Shown here: piece after piece, positions 1-6,700 of the stretch
Numbering within the stretch: position 1 is the first letter of the stretch
Layout of the letters: every line of letters begins with the position of its first letter
Assembly: GCA_003695505.1 (NCBI GenBank)
Contig: RFIY01000303.1
Location: 1 to 6,875 of the forward strand
Direction: 5' to 3'
From: J088 sp003695505 [NCBI: Candidatus Dadabacteria bacterium]
Lineage (GTDB): Bacteria > J088
DNA length: 6,875 nt
The notes under the pieces: generated by a model
Told to the model about the DNA's origin: nothing
The model's database searches: none
What the model saw: the letters and a program-made list of their open reading frames with translations, nothing else
Made by a program: the position numbers and the translations under genes

Positions 1-156
1 CGCGTCGTGATGGTATCCTGCGATCCTGCGACCGCGATGCGGGATCTCGTAATCTTGCGCGACGCCGGTTTTGCGCTGCAGCGCGTGCAGCCGGTGGACA
101 TGTTCCCCGGAACAGCGCACGTCGAGGTCGTCTATTTGCTGGAACGTGAATCGTGA
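1..156 (+). CDS. C-terminal end of a TrmA/RlmD-family RNA (uracil-5-)-methyltransferase (5' end outside window)
   Basis: The first 51 codons of frame 1 are open and end in TGA at 154-156. The peptide has the end of the class I SAM-dependent RNA m5U methyltransferase domain. A V-S-C-D-P-A-T motif at residues 4-11 carries the nucleophilic cysteine (Cys7) that attacks C6 of the target uracil. It is followed by R-D and then D-M-F-P-x-T-x-H-V-E at residues 33-42, whose Glu42 matches the family's general base for proton abstraction. The product acts in the cytoplasm on 23S rRNA or tRNA. This tail cannot separate RlmD from RlmCD or TrmA-like paralogues, and the N-terminal TRAM and iron-sulfur regions that would help lie outside the window, so I give no symbol. 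The family call is firm; the exact target base is not. Confidence 0.9.
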   Translation, partial: RVVMVSCDPATAMRDLVILRDAGFALQRVQPVDMFPGTAHVEVVYLLERES

Positions 157-180
157 CTCGCATACGGCTGGTGCGAGCCG
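157..180. terminator. Candidate hairpin between two convergent genes
   Basis: The 35-base gap between the methyltransferase stop (156) and the stop of the convergent lipoprotein gene (192) contains two alternative hairpins. One pairs CTCGCA (157-162) with TGCGAG (172-177) around a 9-base loop. The other pairs CGGCT (165-169) with AGCCG (176-180) around a 6-base loop. They share bases and cannot form together. No T-run follows on either strand, so this is not a textbook intrinsic terminator. It is in the right place to stop or slow transcription from both sides. Moderate to low confidence. Confidence 0.35.
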
Positions 181-191
181 GCGACGACCCG

Positions 192-1055
192 TCAAGGCGA
201 TGATCTCGGCAGGTTTGCGCCGGGGTATTCGGGTGCGGCGGACCGGAATTTTCCGTCACGGAATGAGCCGTGCTCGTCGAGCCAGTCCAGTAGCTCGAGC
301 GTCGTCAGGATCCACGTCTCTTTGCTGTTCTGTTCGGGCGGAATCAGTTCACTTCTGAACGGCACATCGCTGCGCTCCCAGAGGCGCCGAAAGTGGGCCG
401 CGACAAGGCTGCCGCGCTGATCGGTGGCCGACAGCAGGATGGCCAGCGGTCGATCTTTTGGCGCTGGCGCATCAGGCAGCTTGTCGGTGAACGGTACCGG
501 TCCAAGGGCAAGGGCGCCGGCATAGAAGTCCGGAAAGACCGCCGGCAACAGCATCGCGTACCAGCCACCTTCGCGGAGTCCGGCGGCGAAGACTCGGCCC
601 AGGTTCAGATCGGCTGCCTCCTGAAACGGTGCGAGCGCGGCGACGAGGTACTGCTGGGTCAGTTTGAAACCCATCTGGGGTGGCCACAGCCAGCCGCCGT
701 TCGCATCATCCCTGATCGGAGCCGACACGGAAACTGCCGCAAATCCGGCCTGAACGCTGATCAGGGCAAAATCGCGTACATCCTCGCGTGCACCGCCATC
801 ACCGTGCAGCCAGACGACGACCGGCCAGCCGCCTCGTGGAACATCTCCAGGTGGCACGAAGATCTCCGCGACACCAACTTTCGCATAGCGTGCCCGCGCG
901 TTCTTCTGTATCTCGGCGGTAGATTGCCCTGATGCCTGCGCAGCTTCGGATGCGTCCTGGCCCGGGCGATTGCAGCCGCCGCTCTGCAGCAGAAAGAAAG
1001 CCGCAAGCACGCTGAGCCAGCGTATGTGACGATGCACGGTTGCGTATTGTTTCAT
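192..1055 (-). CDS. Lipoprotein with alpha/beta-hydrolase (esterase-like) fold, catalytic serine replaced
   Basis: This 287-residue protein starts with a lipoprotein signal: a basic n-region, a hydrophobic core at about 14-23 and a loose lipobox S-G-G-C with Cys28. Asn at +2 would allow outer-membrane sorting in a Gram-negative cell. The rest follows the esterase/PHB-depolymerase layout: strand V-V-V-W-L-H-G-D-G-G (79-88) with the oxyanion loop, the nucleophile elbow at 159-164, an acid-loop-like I-L-L-S-A-T-D (206-212), and a C-terminal helix. The elbow reads G-L-R-E-G-G, so the usual serine is Arg161 (codon CGC at 573-575, one base from AGC). The expected late histidine is also not evident: the segment before the last helix reads S-K-E-T-W. 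The fold call is fairly safe, but hydrolysis by the normal triad is unlikely. The gene is the last of the block. Its ATG overlaps the thioesterase TGA, so translation is probably coupled. Exact substrate or ligand is unknown. Confidence 0.8.
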   Translation of the reverse strand: MKQYATVHRHIRWLSVLAAFFLLQSGGCNRPGQDASEAAQASGQSTAEIQKNARARYAKVGVAEIFVPPGDVPRGGWPVVVWLHGDGGAREDVRDFALISVQAGFAAVSVSAPIRDDANGGWLWPPQMGFKLTQQYLVAALAPFQEAADLNLGRVFAAGLREGGWYAMLLPAVFPDFYAGALALGPVPFTDKLPDAPAPKDRPLAILLSATDQRGSLVAAHFRRLWERSDVPFRSELIPPEQNSKETWILTTLELLDWLDEHGSFRDGKFRSAAPEYPGANLPRSSP

Positions 1056-1507
1056 GAGATGTCCTGTTCAATCGCGCGGATGGCATCCAGCCAGGCGTCC
1101 GGCAGTGGTGCGCGTTGTTGGTCTGCGTACGAGAAAGGGACGATCAGTCCGTCGCCGACGGCGGCGGCACGGCCGCCATGGTGCCGGCTGAAGACGGCGT
1201 AGTGCATCTGCAACTGGCCGCGCTCAAAATCGACAGCGGCGACCCGCGCGCCGACAGTCACGACGTCTGGATATTGCAGCGGTATTCTGAAACGGCAGGC
1301 CGTTTCGCCCAGGATCGGCCCGATCTTCAGCCGGGCCATCAACGCTTCCATCGACATCGCGTCGAAGTACGCGATGCGGGCCGATTCGAAGTAGCGAAAA
1401 TAGACCGTGTTGTTGACGTGGCCAAAGGCATCCATTTGCCCCCACATGACGGGGAGCTCAATCGACACCGGATAGGCGGAAAGGTCGGTTGGAATTGCAG
1501 AGGACAC
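1052..1507 (-). CDS. Acyl-CoA thioesterase, hot-dog fold (4HBT / YbgC-FadM type)
   Basis: This 151-residue, single-domain, signal-free cytoplasmic protein has the usual length of a 4-hydroxybenzoyl-CoA-thioesterase-like enzyme, which hydrolyses acyl-CoA to free acid and CoA. The signature is at residues 22-44: W-G-Q-M-D-A-F-G-H-V-N-N, then Y-F-R-Y-F-E-S-A-R. Asp26 sits at the catalytic aspartate position and H-V-N-N (30-33) opens the long central helix. Later pieces also fit: G-x-x-x-x-E-T-x-C-x-F (63-73), alternating strands at about 82-108, and a closing segment V-P-F-x-Y before P-x-P-D. The start is GTG at 1507-1505. An in-frame TGA lies just upstream and the next ATG (codon 21) would remove the first strand. 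The nearest SD-like element, AAAGAG at 1526-1521, is 13 bases away, so initiation may rely on coupling to the preceding gene, 18 bases upstream. Substrate chain length cannot be read from the sequence. Confidence 0.88.
   Translation of the reverse strand: MSSAIPTDLSAYPVSIELPVMWGQMDAFGHVNNTVYFRYFESARIAYFDAMSMEALMARLKIGPILGETACRFRIPLQYPDVVTVGARVAAVDFERGQLQMHYAVFSRHHGGRAAAVGDGLIVPFSYADQQRAPLPDAWLDAIRAIEQDIS
1062..1065 (-). promoter_or_regulatory. Ribosome binding site for the hydrolase-like lipoprotein
   Basis: AGGA on the minus strand lies 6 bases before the ATG at 1055-1053 and inside the 3' end of the thioesterase gene. Together with the ATGA stop/start overlap at 1055-1052 it supports this start and suggests re-initiation by ribosomes leaving the thioesterase frame. 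Confidence 0.6.
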
Positions 1508-1525
1508 GGTGCGGATTTTACTCTT

Positions 1526-3031
1526 TCAAGGTTTGTTTTGTCGGGTGATGCCCATCGTTTCCGCGCCAACGCGCACGAACCATCGCAGCGGTCGGGCGTT
1601 CAGCATCGCCGCGAAGGCGGGTGACTGTACGGTCGTGTAGCGCGCCGCAGCCAGCACGGGGCCTTCTTCCGGTGTTGTACCAGCGACGGCAACGCCGGCC
1701 GCGTTTTTCAGCAGAGGCGCCCAGAGCATCCAGGCCTGCTGACGCGAAGGGGTGTCGCCGGATGCGTCGGCACCGAGATCCCGCAACAATTCGGCGACCG
1801 CCGCCGTCATAAACGCCTGGAACTGTGAGAGATGCTCCGGATCCGCACCGCCGGTCCATTTGACGACGCAAAGGCGAATGAACGCGCGCCGGTCCGCATC
1901 CGTTGCGAAGACCCAGTCCTTGAGCGTGCGTGAACGCGGCACGAGATTCATGGAACGTTCGGGTGGAACTTTGTCGGCCGGAACGCGTGGCAATTCCGGT
2001 TGATCATCGTCACCGTATAGCGGTTCGTCGTCCTGGGCGGCGAACAGAACAATGTCTTCCACTTCGGCCCGACTGCTCGACTGGATGTGGTGAATCAGTC
2101 CGAGCAGTCCGAGCAGGATCAGCGAGATTGCCAGAAACAGGTTGTATCGTCGCACCTTCGGCAGGCGCACCAGATCGGCTGTAACCGGTATGTACGTCAG
2201 CAGAAGCGCAGGCCCTGCCTCTTGTGAGAACAGGCGATCTGCCAGTGGGAACTTGTCCGCGTCGATCATTCTGACGCGTGCGTATATCGGCCCGGGTTCG
2301 GGCGACTCTCGCCCATCAGCGAGGATCAGCCAGGCGCGGTTGCCGGTGTTGGTGATGACGATGCGATGCTCGGCGGTCGGGGGCGGCGCGGCCGGCGGCT
2401 GCGCGCTCAGTACAGCAAGCAGAATGTCCGTAACGACCTGCGGTTCGATGCGGGGGAGCTGAAGCTGTGGCATGGCCTGCTGCAACGGCGACAAGCGGAC
2501 AACGCGCGCCACCCGTGTGGCGCCTGGTGCGGTGACCGGTGTACCCAGCACTAACAGGCGTAGTCCGGCCAGTTTGGGGAGCGACGGTGTCAGATAGCCC
2601 GCCGGCTTGTCTGTTGTCCGATCTGTGACAGGGAGCCCCTGCTGAGGCAGGTCGGTGTCGACAAGAATACGACACCCGGGCAGCCGGTCTCGCGACCCGA
2701 CGAAGGCAATCGTGTTGACGGCGTTCAACGGGTCTGTAAGTGTGCAAAGCGTCCAGGGTTCGACAGGATCGCCCGTCTCGACCATCTGCAGATCGCCGGG
2801 GGCGCTGCCCGGAAGCCGGACAAATCGTCCGTCGAGCGCGGTCGCCTGGGGCATCAGCGCTTCCGGCGTCAGATCCTGAGCCACGCGGACGACGCGCGGT
2901 CCGACCGGCATACGCAAAGCCCACGCCAGCCAGACAACGCCGCACGCGGCGGACAGGAAATAGACCGTGACCCGCAGGCCATACCACCACGATTCGGGAA
3001 TGCCGAAGCTTTTTCGTGCGCTCAGTGGCAT
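1526..3031 (-). CDS. Unassigned two-helix membrane protein with large extracytoplasmic segment
   Basis: I do not recognise this 501-residue protein. It has a short basic N-terminus, a first hydrophobic helix at about 20-39 with several aromatic residues, then a soluble segment at 40-296 that is rich in beta-strand-like stretches and contains a Pro/Ala linker (about 211-219). A second helix spans about 297-316 and is very leucine-rich. After it comes an acidic, probably disordered stretch (about 324-348, with D-D-E and D-D-D clusters), then a compact alpha-helical domain at about 370-495. The simplest topology is N-terminus in, residues 40-296 outside, C-terminal domain in; however, K-V-R-R just before the second helix goes against the positive-inside rule, so topology is open. 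The ATG at 3031 lies 13 bases after the acylase TAA, with no clear SD, which points to coupled translation. High coding character and position inside the operon make the gene real; its function is unknown. Confidence 0.75.
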   Translation of the reverse strand: MPLSARKSFGIPESWWYGLRVTVYFLSAACGVVWLAWALRMPVGPRVVRVAQDLTPEALMPQATALDGRFVRLPGSAPGDLQMVETGDPVEPWTLCTLTDPLNAVNTIAFVGSRDRLPGCRILVDTDLPQQGLPVTDRTTDKPAGYLTPSLPKLAGLRLLVLGTPVTAPGATRVARVVRLSPLQQAMPQLQLPRIEPQVVTDILLAVLSAQPPAAPPPTAEHRIVITNTGNRAWLILADGRESPEPGPIYARVRMIDADKFPLADRLFSQEAGPALLLTYIPVTADLVRLPKVRRYNLFLAISLILLGLLGLIHHIQSSSRAEVEDIVLFAAQDDEPLYGDDDQPELPRVPADKVPPERSMNLVPRSRTLKDWVFATDADRRAFIRLCVVKWTGGADPEHLSQFQAFMTAAVAELLRDLGADASGDTPSRQQAWMLWAPLLKNAAGVAVAGTTPEEGPVLAAARYTTVQSPAFAAMLNARPLRWFVRVGAETMGITRQNKP

Positions 3032-3044
3032 CGCAGGCGTGACT

Positions 3045-5819
3045 TTACTCGAAGGTCAGCACGGATTCAGCGTCGCCGGCCACTTCGGCAGGCGTGAACC
3101 GATAGCGAAAACGCTGGCCACGCAGCCAGTCGGGCAGCCAGTCACCATAGTGTCGATCCGGTTGAATTTCGTCGTAGCCATTTGCGCCACGCGCATCGCG
3201 GCCATCGCCGTTCTCGCCGCCAGGTACGCTGTTGTAGGCGATGGGTCCATCGGGGCGCATTTCCACGATGAAGCGCTTGGATGGCCCCGAGCGGGCAATC
3301 AATGGCTCATCGGTGCTGTACGTCTGATTGTATGAAACATGTGCCGGGCTGACGGTAAAGCGTCCCCCGTGATGCGGAAATGGCGGGTGCTGGCCCAGAT
3401 CGTAATTGTCAGACACATCGGCCAGGCTCAGAAAATGCTGTAGCGCGACGGTGTGGATCCGTCCCCACAGCCAGTCATTCTGATCGCTGGAATCGAACGC
3501 CTGCTCCAGGTCGGAAAGCGCCATGCGGAACGCGGCCCCGATGATGTCCGCCGGTGTCTCACTGACGGCCGTGGTCGCGCGGTTGTCCCAAAGCGTGCTA
3601 TGCCCGTTGTTTCCGGCCGTGTGAATCGTCCGGCCGCTGCTGGACGCGCCGCGGTCACGCAACAGATGTACCACGGCTCTTGTCGTCCAGCTTCCGGTTG
3701 GCATCGACTCACCGACCTCCGCGAACTCGTCGGCAAATATGGCGGGAACGAGGCGATTCATCCAGGCGTAAAAAAGACTCGCGGCAATCGCTGCGTCAGG
3801 TTTCAGCTCCGTGGCGGTCGTCGCCGGCGGGACATCGTTACGGACGTCGGATGGATCCACGCCCGCAACCATCTGAAATGCATCCGGCCCCGTCATCCAG
3901 CCGCGCAGACGTTCCAGCGCTTCCGATTCGGCCGTGTTCGCCGCCGTCACCGCGGCCAGCAGGTACGGCAGGATATACTCGGCTTCCTTGCTGTAGTAGT
4001 CGGTCTGGTAACGCCCGAGGTCGGCGAGGCTCAACGCCGCCGTCTGCCGGTCGCCGGTGCGATTCGACAGCAGGTCCTGGATCCGTTCGAGCCGAAATCC
4101 CTGCGCGCGATCCCAGTACAGGTAGCCACCCGGGTCGTTGAACGGATCGTTGTCCAGCAATTCACCGCGCAGGTCGGTGTTGGCTGTCGCCAGCCAGCCG
4201 CGCGCCGGGTTGTCTGCGTGTGGCAGCTCACTTGCGGCAAACCAGTCTGTGGCCTCCGCGCCACCGGTCCAGTCCGCTTCGCCCGTGCCGGTCACCGGGG
4301 CGCTGTAATCGTAGCCCGAGGGTCGCTTTGGCACCAGCGCGAACGGGTAGTATGCGGTCTGTCCACTGGTGTCGGCGATCACCCAGTTCTGGGCGCCGAC
4401 CGAAAAGTAGTCGATCGCCGCTTTGGCGTCCTCGACATTACGGGCCAGCAACAGGTCGCGGATAAAGACGGGGTCGAGGGTGACTTCGTGTCCGGTCCAG
4501 CGGAAGCTGCGGCGGCTGCTGAGCAGTCCGTCGACATCGTCTTCGGGATCGGGGTCGGGAATCATTGGCCCATGATGGGGCACGATGTCAACCGGCACCG
4601 TCCGGGTCGAGGTCTTCAGGTCGAACGTCAGTTCAACGCGGATCGTATCGACATCGCTGCCGTTGTGACGGACGCGCGGGCGTCCGTCAGCGGTCTGGCC
4701 GACGATCCATTCGTCGTAGACGTCGAGTACATCGTATCCTGCAACGGTACCGCCCCAGGCGATGAAGCTGGTGTACCCAAGAATGATGCCGGGGATCCCC
4801 GGAAAGGAAACACCCTGCGCCGACGGCAGGTCGCCGCCATTCAGATTGGGATCAAGGTGAATGACGTGCCAGATGGATGGATTGAACAGCGCCAGATGTG
4901 GGTCATTGGCGAGCAGGGCGTTGCCGGAGGCACTGGCCTGGGGCGTCACAATCCAGTTGTTGCTGCCGATGTCGAGTCCATCACGGCGGGCAAACGGAAG
5001 CAATGCGCGTCGCGGTCCGGCTGCATCGTGCAGCGCTTCAAGCAGCGCCGCCGATGGACGGGGGCGATGAAGGCGGCTTTTTTGCGCGGTTTCGCGGCGC
5101 GCGACGATGGCCGCATCAGGTACGAGTGTCGTCGCTGTCGAAGGCGGTGCGAAACGAAACATGTCGTCGAATGCGGCATCGCCGAGTTTCTGCCGCCAGT
5201 AGGCCCGGTCGATTTCGGCGTCCGGGTCGGCCGACAGGCTCCAGGCCTGCAGGCGCGCCAGGGCCAGCGTGTCCTGCGGCGTCCAGTCGGGAATCTCATC
5301 GGCCTTGACATTGATCAGTGGATGCTTGTACTCGAGCGGCAGGTCTGCCCCGTTTCGTTCGTTGCGAACATCGTCCAGCCAGGCGTTGATGCCTGCGGCG
5401 TAGGCTTCGAGCAGCGACCAGACTTCGGGTGCTTCGTTGCGTGTACGTTCGGCCAGCGCGTCCTCGAGCTTGCGGCCGTCTCGCGTCAGGAAATAGATGC
5501 GCTGCGCCATATCGGTTTCGAACGCGAGCTCTCCAACGTATGCGCCCACCGTTCCGGTGGCCAAGTGTCGCATCATGTCCATTTCGAAGAAGCGGTCTCG
5601 GGCCACCATATACCCCTGACCCCAGATCGCGGCGTTCAGACCATCGCCGTAAACATGGCGGATGCCGAGATGATCCGTGACGACGCGAACGGCGCCGGGG
5701 GGCTTATGACCGGTGATCGTTTCGTCGATCGGTAGTTTGCGGACTGCGGACGGGCCGCCGCCCGTCTGGCAGGACAGCAGTGTGAGCAGCAACGGGAGCA
5801 GTGTGCGTCGGCGTTTCAT
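3045..5819 (-). CDS. Penicillin-acylase-family (peptidase S45) Ntn hydrolase, predicted lipoprotein
   Basis: The family cleaves acyl groups from amide nitrogens (beta-lactam side chains, N-acyl homoserine lactones, lipopeptides) after self-cleavage into alpha and beta chains. This 924-residue precursor has a basic n-region, a leucine core and a good lipobox L-L-S-C with Cys17; Gln at +2 favours the outer membrane in a Gram-negative cell. The alpha region (about 41-240) has the family's G-I-R-H-V-Y and A-R-D-R-F-F-E-M-D blocks. After a spacer comes G-S-N-N-W-I-V, with Ser286 as new N-terminus and nucleophile of a 639-residue beta chain. N-D-P-H-L puts His308 at beta position 23, as in cephalosporin acylases. 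G-Y-D-V-L-D-V-Y-D-E (361-370) fits the calcium-site region, Asn547 in T-A-N-T-D the oxyanion asparagine, and P-G-G-E-N-G (866-871) the late conserved loop. All key residues are present, so it is probably active. It sits 63 bases after the ParB-like gene. Substrate is unknown. Confidence 0.92.
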   Translation of the reverse strand: MKRRRTLLPLLLTLLSCQTGGGPSAVRKLPIDETITGHKPPGAVRVVTDHLGIRHVYGDGLNAAIWGQGYMVARDRFFEMDMMRHLATGTVGAYVGELAFETDMAQRIYFLTRDGRKLEDALAERTRNEAPEVWSLLEAYAAGINAWLDDVRNERNGADLPLEYKHPLINVKADEIPDWTPQDTLALARLQAWSLSADPDAEIDRAYWRQKLGDAAFDDMFRFAPPSTATTLVPDAAIVARRETAQKSRLHRPRPSAALLEALHDAAGPRRALLPFARRDGLDIGSNNWIVTPQASASGNALLANDPHLALFNPSIWHVIHLDPNLNGGDLPSAQGVSFPGIPGIILGYTSFIAWGGTVAGYDVLDVYDEWIVGQTADGRPRVRHNGSDVDTIRVELTFDLKTSTRTVPVDIVPHHGPMIPDPDPEDDVDGLLSSRRSFRWTGHEVTLDPVFIRDLLLARNVEDAKAAIDYFSVGAQNWVIADTSGQTAYYPFALVPKRPSGYDYSAPVTGTGEADWTGGAEATDWFAASELPHADNPARGWLATANTDLRGELLDNDPFNDPGGYLYWDRAQGFRLERIQDLLSNRTGDRQTAALSLADLGRYQTDYYSKEAEYILPYLLAAVTAANTAESEALERLRGWMTGPDAFQMVAGVDPSDVRNDVPPATTATELKPDAAIAASLFYAWMNRLVPAIFADEFAEVGESMPTGSWTTRAVVHLLRDRGASSSGRTIHTAGNNGHSTLWDNRATTAVSETPADIIGAAFRMALSDLEQAFDSSDQNDWLWGRIHTVALQHFLSLADVSDNYDLGQHPPFPHHGGRFTVSPAHVSYNQTYSTDEPLIARSGPSKRFIVEMRPDGPIAYNSVPGGENGDGRDARGANGYDEIQPDRHYGDWLPDWLRGQRFRYRFTPAEVAGDAESVLTFE

Positions 5820-5823
5820 GTCG

Positions 5824-5828
5824 CCTCC
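5824..5828 (-). promoter_or_regulatory. Strong Shine-Dalgarno for the acylase
   Basis: GGAGG on the minus strand lies 4 bases before the ATG at 5819-5817 and fixes the start that gives a complete lipoprotein signal peptide. It is the best ribosome site in the minus-strand block. The 63-base gap (5820-5882) before it contains no promoter I would call with confidence, so read-through from the ParB-like gene is likely but not proven. Confidence 0.75.
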
Positions 5829-5882
5829 AGACGAGGTTCCGGGTTGCCGTTTATCATGCCACGCCGGGCCAGACAGGTGTCG

Positions 5883-6692
5883 TCAGCCGTCGGCGATCTG
5901 TCCGCGCAACGCTTCCAGGCGCTCCAGGAGTTCGTCCGGTCCCGATACGGTAATCGCGACCTGCACGCGATCATCGTCGAGTGGGCGCAAATCGATTCCC
6001 GGCGCACTCGAAGCCGCTGCCCGTACCCGATCGATCCAGTCGGGGTCGAGCGCCGGTTGCGCGAGCCGCTGCGCGAGACGTCGAGCCTCGGCTTTGCTGC
6101 ACGGCTGCTTGGCAAGGTGCTCGGCCAGCTCGATCTGAATCGACCTGGGCGCTTCGAGCACGACTTCGATCAGCGCGAGCGGCAGGCGGCCAGCGCGGAA
6201 CAGGGCGATGATCCGGTCAGGCAGGTCGAACACGCGAAGATACCGATGCATGGTCGTCAGGCCGATCCCGAACTTGCGCGCCATTTCGCGGATCGACCGA
6301 AAATGACCCGCGTCGTAGATTGCCCGGAAAAACGCCGCACGTTCATATGGCGACCAGTCCTCACGCAGCTCATTTTCTTGCATGATTGCGGCGAGGGCTG
6401 CGGTGTCATCGAGCGATTCGACCCTGGCGGGTACATGCGCCCAGCGCTCTGGATCGCGGTCGCGCAGCAGCCCGATCGCACGATACCGCCGTTCTCCGCA
6501 AACGAGCTGATACTGACCGTAACGCTCGGGATCGGGATGCGGGCGAACCAGAACGGGATGAATCAGGCCACGTTGTTCGATGCTTGCCGCAAGACCCGCC
6601 AGCGCGTCCGGTCCGAGGTCCGTCCGGATATTGAACGGGTTGGGCTCGATCGACTCCCAGGGAACAAGGACGATTCGTGGTGCGCTTTCCAT
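5883..6692 (-). CDS. ParB/Spo0J-family DNA-binding protein, orphan (no parA nearby)
   Basis: This 269-residue cytoplasmic protein has the full ParB order. The N-terminal domain shows I-E-P-N-P-F-N-I-R (15-23), G-L-I-H-P-V-L-V-R-P (42-51) and G-E-R-R-Y-R-A (66-72), the phosphate-binding motif of the ParB CTP switch. E-N-E-L-R-E-D-W-S-P-Y-E (106-117) matches the family's ENxxREDLxPxE element. A helix-turn-helix at about 133-158 ends in V-F-D-L-P like the family's R-L-L-x-L-P. The C-terminal part (about 218-269) looks like a small strand-helix dimerisation region. Chromosomal ParB proteins load on parS, slide as CTP-bound clamps and work with ParA. Here there is no parA in the window, and the next genes are an envelope acylase and an unassigned membrane protein. 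A role as a nucleoid-occlusion-like factor or operon regulator is possible. The family call is strong; the role is not known. The start lacks an SD but has a promoter immediately upstream. Confidence 0.87.
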   Translation of the reverse strand: MESAPRIVLVPWESIEPNPFNIRTDLGPDALAGLAASIEQRGLIHPVLVRPHPDPERYGQYQLVCGERRYRAIGLLRDRDPERWAHVPARVESLDDTAALAAIMQENELREDWSPYERAAFFRAIYDAGHFRSIREMARKFGIGLTTMHRYLRVFDLPDRIIALFRAGRLPLALIEVVLEAPRSIQIELAEHLAKQPCSKAEARRLAQRLAQPALDPDWIDRVRAAASSAPGIDLRPLDDDRVQVAITVSGPDELLERLEALRGQIADG

Positions 6693-6700
6693 AGTGGAGC

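Noticed and set aside
1046-1061. TGTTTCATG resembling a parS half-site, considered because of the ParB-like gene
   Set aside because: Only about 10 of 16 positions match the consensus parS palindrome and the second arm is absent. It also coincides with start and stop codons of two genes.
2378-2402. GC-rich low-complexity tract
   Set aside because: It encodes a short Pro/Ala linker (about residues 211-219) in the membrane protein, not a DNA repeat element.
3332-3347. TGAAACATG as a second possible parS half-site
   Set aside because: The upstream arm does not match; it lies in the acylase coding sequence and is consistent with chance.
4789-4802. Perfect 14-base palindrome CCGGGGATCCCCGG
   Set aside because: It lies within the acylase frame and encodes the conserved P-G-I-P-G loop, so the symmetry is explained by the codons used. 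No second copy was seen in the window.
3453-5735. A 760-codon open frame on the + strand opposite the acylase gene
   Set aside because: It is entirely antisense to a gene with full S45 motifs. Its length follows from the scarcity of TTA, CTA and TCA codons in GC-rich coding DNA. The translated product shows no recognisable motif or domain-like pattern.
5820-5882. Possible separate promoter for the acylase in the 63-base gap
   Set aside because: CTGTCT and a TGATAA-like stretch can be paired only with poor hexamers or spacing. I see no convincing promoter, though one cannot be excluded without start-site data.
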